Shown here piece by piece: positions 4,068-5,737 of a stretch of DNA of 5,737 bases (within the stretch, counting starts at the first letter, position 1; each line of letters starts with the position of its first letter). Under the pieces are notes generated by a model. It was not told the origin of the DNA and did no database searches. It saw nothing but the letters and a program-made list of their open reading frames with translations. The DNA lies in the NCBI GenBank assembly GCA_947631895.1, contig CANRMU010000064.1, positions 1-5,737 of the forward strand, given 5' to 3'. Position numbers and translations under genes: made by a program. This DNA comes from an uncultured Bacilli bacterium (GTDB lineage Bacteria > Bacillota_I > Bacilli_A > RF39 > UBA660).

Positions 4068-5737
4068 ATGAGTAAAATTAAAGTAATGAGTGAAATTTTA
4101 GCTAATAAAATTGCCGCAGGCGAAGTTGTTGAAAAATGTGCTTCAATTGTTAAAGAATTATGTGAAAATAGTATTGATGCTCATGCTCATAATATTGTAG
4201 TTAATTTGTTAGAAGGTGGCAAGAAAGAAATTACGGTAATTGATGATGGTGATGGCATGAGTAAAGATGATGCTTTACTAGCTTTTCAAAGACATGCAAC
4301 TAGTAAATTATATAAAGAAGATGATTTGTTTTTTATAAGTACTTTAGGTTTTAGAGGTGAAGCTCTTCCCTCAATTGCTAGTGTTAGTAAATGTGTGTTA
4401 AAAACAAGTGACGGAAAAGATGGTAAAAGAATAATTATTGAAGGTGGTAAATTAAAAGAAGATAAAGCATCATCTTTAAGAAAAGGAACATCTATTAGTG
4501 TTACTAAATTATTTTATAATACACCAGCTCGTTTAAAATACTTAAAAAGTGAACAAACCGAATTAGCTAATTGTGTATCTTTTATTGAAAGGTTAGCTCT
4601 TGCTAATCCTGATATTGCTTTTACTTTAACTAATGATAATCATTTAGTTGTTAAAACTAGTGGGTCAAATGATTTGCTTAAAACAATTCATGAAATATAT
4701 GGATTAAGTGTATCTTCTAAAATGATCGAAGTAAAAAGTAGTAATGATGATTTTGATTTATATGGTTATATTTGTAAACCAGAAATCCTAAAAAGTAATC
4801 GTAATCATATGATAACAATTGTTAATGACCGGGTAGTTAAAAATTATGATATTAATAAAGCTATAAATGATGCTTATTATACCTATAAGCCTGATATAAA
4901 ATATCCAATTGTTATTTTAAAAATTAATACCGATCCAACTTTAATTGATGTAAATATTCATCCCACAAAACAAGATATTAAAATTGGTAAAATAGATGTT
5001 TTAAGTAATTTAATTGTTAAAACTTTAAAAGATGCATTATATAAAAGTTTATTAATACCTAATGCTTTAAAAGATCGGGAAGATAATTTTGAACAAAAAG
5101 CTATTGTAAATAATATTATTAAAGAACAAACAGCTACTTATAATGAAGAACCAGTAAATGTTCAAACGGAATTAAATTTCAAAGAAGATAGTGAAGAAGC
5201 TGTAATCATAAATAAAGAAATGAAAGAATTAGTTTTATATCCAGTTGGACTTGCTCATGGCACCTATATCATTGCGGAAAATGAAGAAGGCGTTTATTTA
5301 ATCGATCAACATGCTGCTCAAGAAAGAGTAAATTATGAACGTAATATGGCGGCTTTAAAAGCTAAAAAAACTTATACAACTAGTTTATTAATTCCGATTA
5401 CCATTGAATTATCTTCTAGTGAAATGATGAAAGTTAAAGAAGAAGAAGCTAAATTAAAAGAACTTGGTTTTGATTTTGAAGAATTTGGTTTAAATACTTT
5501 AATTTTTAAAGGACATCCAACCTGGCTTAGAAGTGGTTATGAAGAAGAAAGTATTAGAAAAATAATTGATTTAATAACAGGTGGTTTAAAAAGTATTGAT
5601 CCGGTTAAATTTAATGAAAGTATTGCCATTACTTTAGCTTGTAAAATGTCTATTAAAGCTAATATGCATATATCAAAAGAAGCAATGGAAGAATTATTAA
5701 AAGAATTATGTGCTTGTGATAATCCTTATAATTGTCC
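4068..5737 (+). CDS. mutL: DNA mismatch repair protein MutL, 3' end outside the window
   Basis: There are 556 codons before the right edge. The N-terminal GHKL ATPase motifs are: KELCENSIDA with catalytic Glu30 and Mg-binding Asn34, DDGDGM (59-64), TLGFRGEAL (92-100) and GTSISVTKLFYNTPAR (140-155). VNIHPTKQD (295-303) closes the transducer domain. A charged linker (about 335-385) leads to the endonuclease domain with the metal motif DQHA-AQ-E-RVNY-E (413-424) and ACKMSIKAN (524-532). MutL couples MutS mismatch recognition to strand nicking, and the DQHA motif marks it as a nicking type, as in most bacteria lacking MutH. The frame ends in NPYNC; the HGRP motif usual here should follow within a few codons. 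The start fits the family (KIAAGEVVE at 14-22) and GGGAAGGTG lies just upstream, within yqeH. It is probably expressed from the yqeG promoter. Confidence 0.96.
   Translation, partial: MSKIKVMSEILANKIAAGEVVEKCASIVKELCENSIDAHAHNIVVNLLEGGKKEITVIDDGDGMSKDDALLAFQRHATSKLYKEDDLFFISTLGFRGEALPSIASVSKCVLKTSDGKDGKRIIIEGGKLKEDKASSLRKGTSISVTKLFYNTPARLKYLKSEQTELANCVSFIERLALANPDIAFTLTNDNHLVVKTSGSNDLLKTIHEIYGLSVSSKMIEVKSSNDDFDLYGYICKPEILKSNRNHMITIVNDRVVKNYDINKAINDAYYTYKPDIKYPIVILKINTDPTLIDVNIHPTKQDIKIGKIDVLSNLIVKTLKDALYKSLLIPNALKDREDNFEQKAIVNNIIKEQTATYNEEPVNVQTELNFKEDSEEAVIINKEMKELVLYPVGLAHGTYIIAENEEGVYLIDQHAAQERVNYERNMAALKAKKTYTTSLLIPITIELSSSEMMKVKEEEAKLKELGFDFEEFGLNTLIFKGHPTWLRSGYEEESIRKIIDLITGGLKSIDPVKFNESIAITLACKMSIKANMHISKEAMEELLKELCACDNPYNC

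Overview
The window looks like chromosome from a low-GC, endospore-forming Bacillota, perhaps an AT-rich gut lineage of Bacilli/Erysipelotrichia type. This rests on the strong A/T bias outside the collagen-like gene, Shine-Dalgarno sites resembling AGGAGGTGA, an intact sigK-type sporulation sigma gene, and a yqeG-yqeH pair. UGA is used as a stop (end of the 77-residue gene and of sigK) and Trp is UGG, so this is not a mycoplasma-type code. The exact taxon cannot be fixed from the sequence.

Left part (1-1122, minus strand): the 5' portion of a collagen-like gene, open for 360 codons and running off the left edge. It encodes a short polar N-terminus without a signal peptide, then two 50-residue aromatic modules, each followed by a long Gly-X-Y tract. 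A CATAGAATA element just upstream matches the -10 pattern of the mother-cell sporulation sigma factors. The architecture recalls BclA-type spore-surface filaments.

Middle (1130-1788, plus strand): a good sigma-A-type promoter drives an intact 77-residue gene of unproven function. It overlaps by 8 nt the start of a HipA/CtkA-like kinase gene that is now a pseudogene, with a frameshift, a nonsense codon and an apparent large internal deletion. This looks like the remains of a toxin-antitoxin-like or kinase module with its small upstream partner still intact.

Right part: sigK (1781-2473, minus) is uninterrupted and carries a hydrophobic pro-sequence-like N-terminus. Divergent from it is an apparent housekeeping operon, yqeG-yqeH-mutL (2580 to the right edge). 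It has a TTGCTA-17-TATAAT promoter, an 8-nt overlap between yqeG and yqeH, and a 2-nt gap before mutL. YqeG is a HAD phosphatase-like protein, YqeH a circularly permuted ribosome-assembly GTPase, and MutL the mismatch-repair ATPase/endonuclease, cut by the window edge just before its last C-terminal motif.

The most interesting reading is that the collagen-like gene is a late sporulation gene lying close to sigK, with a degraded kinase module between them. This is inference from motif matches and needs expression data.
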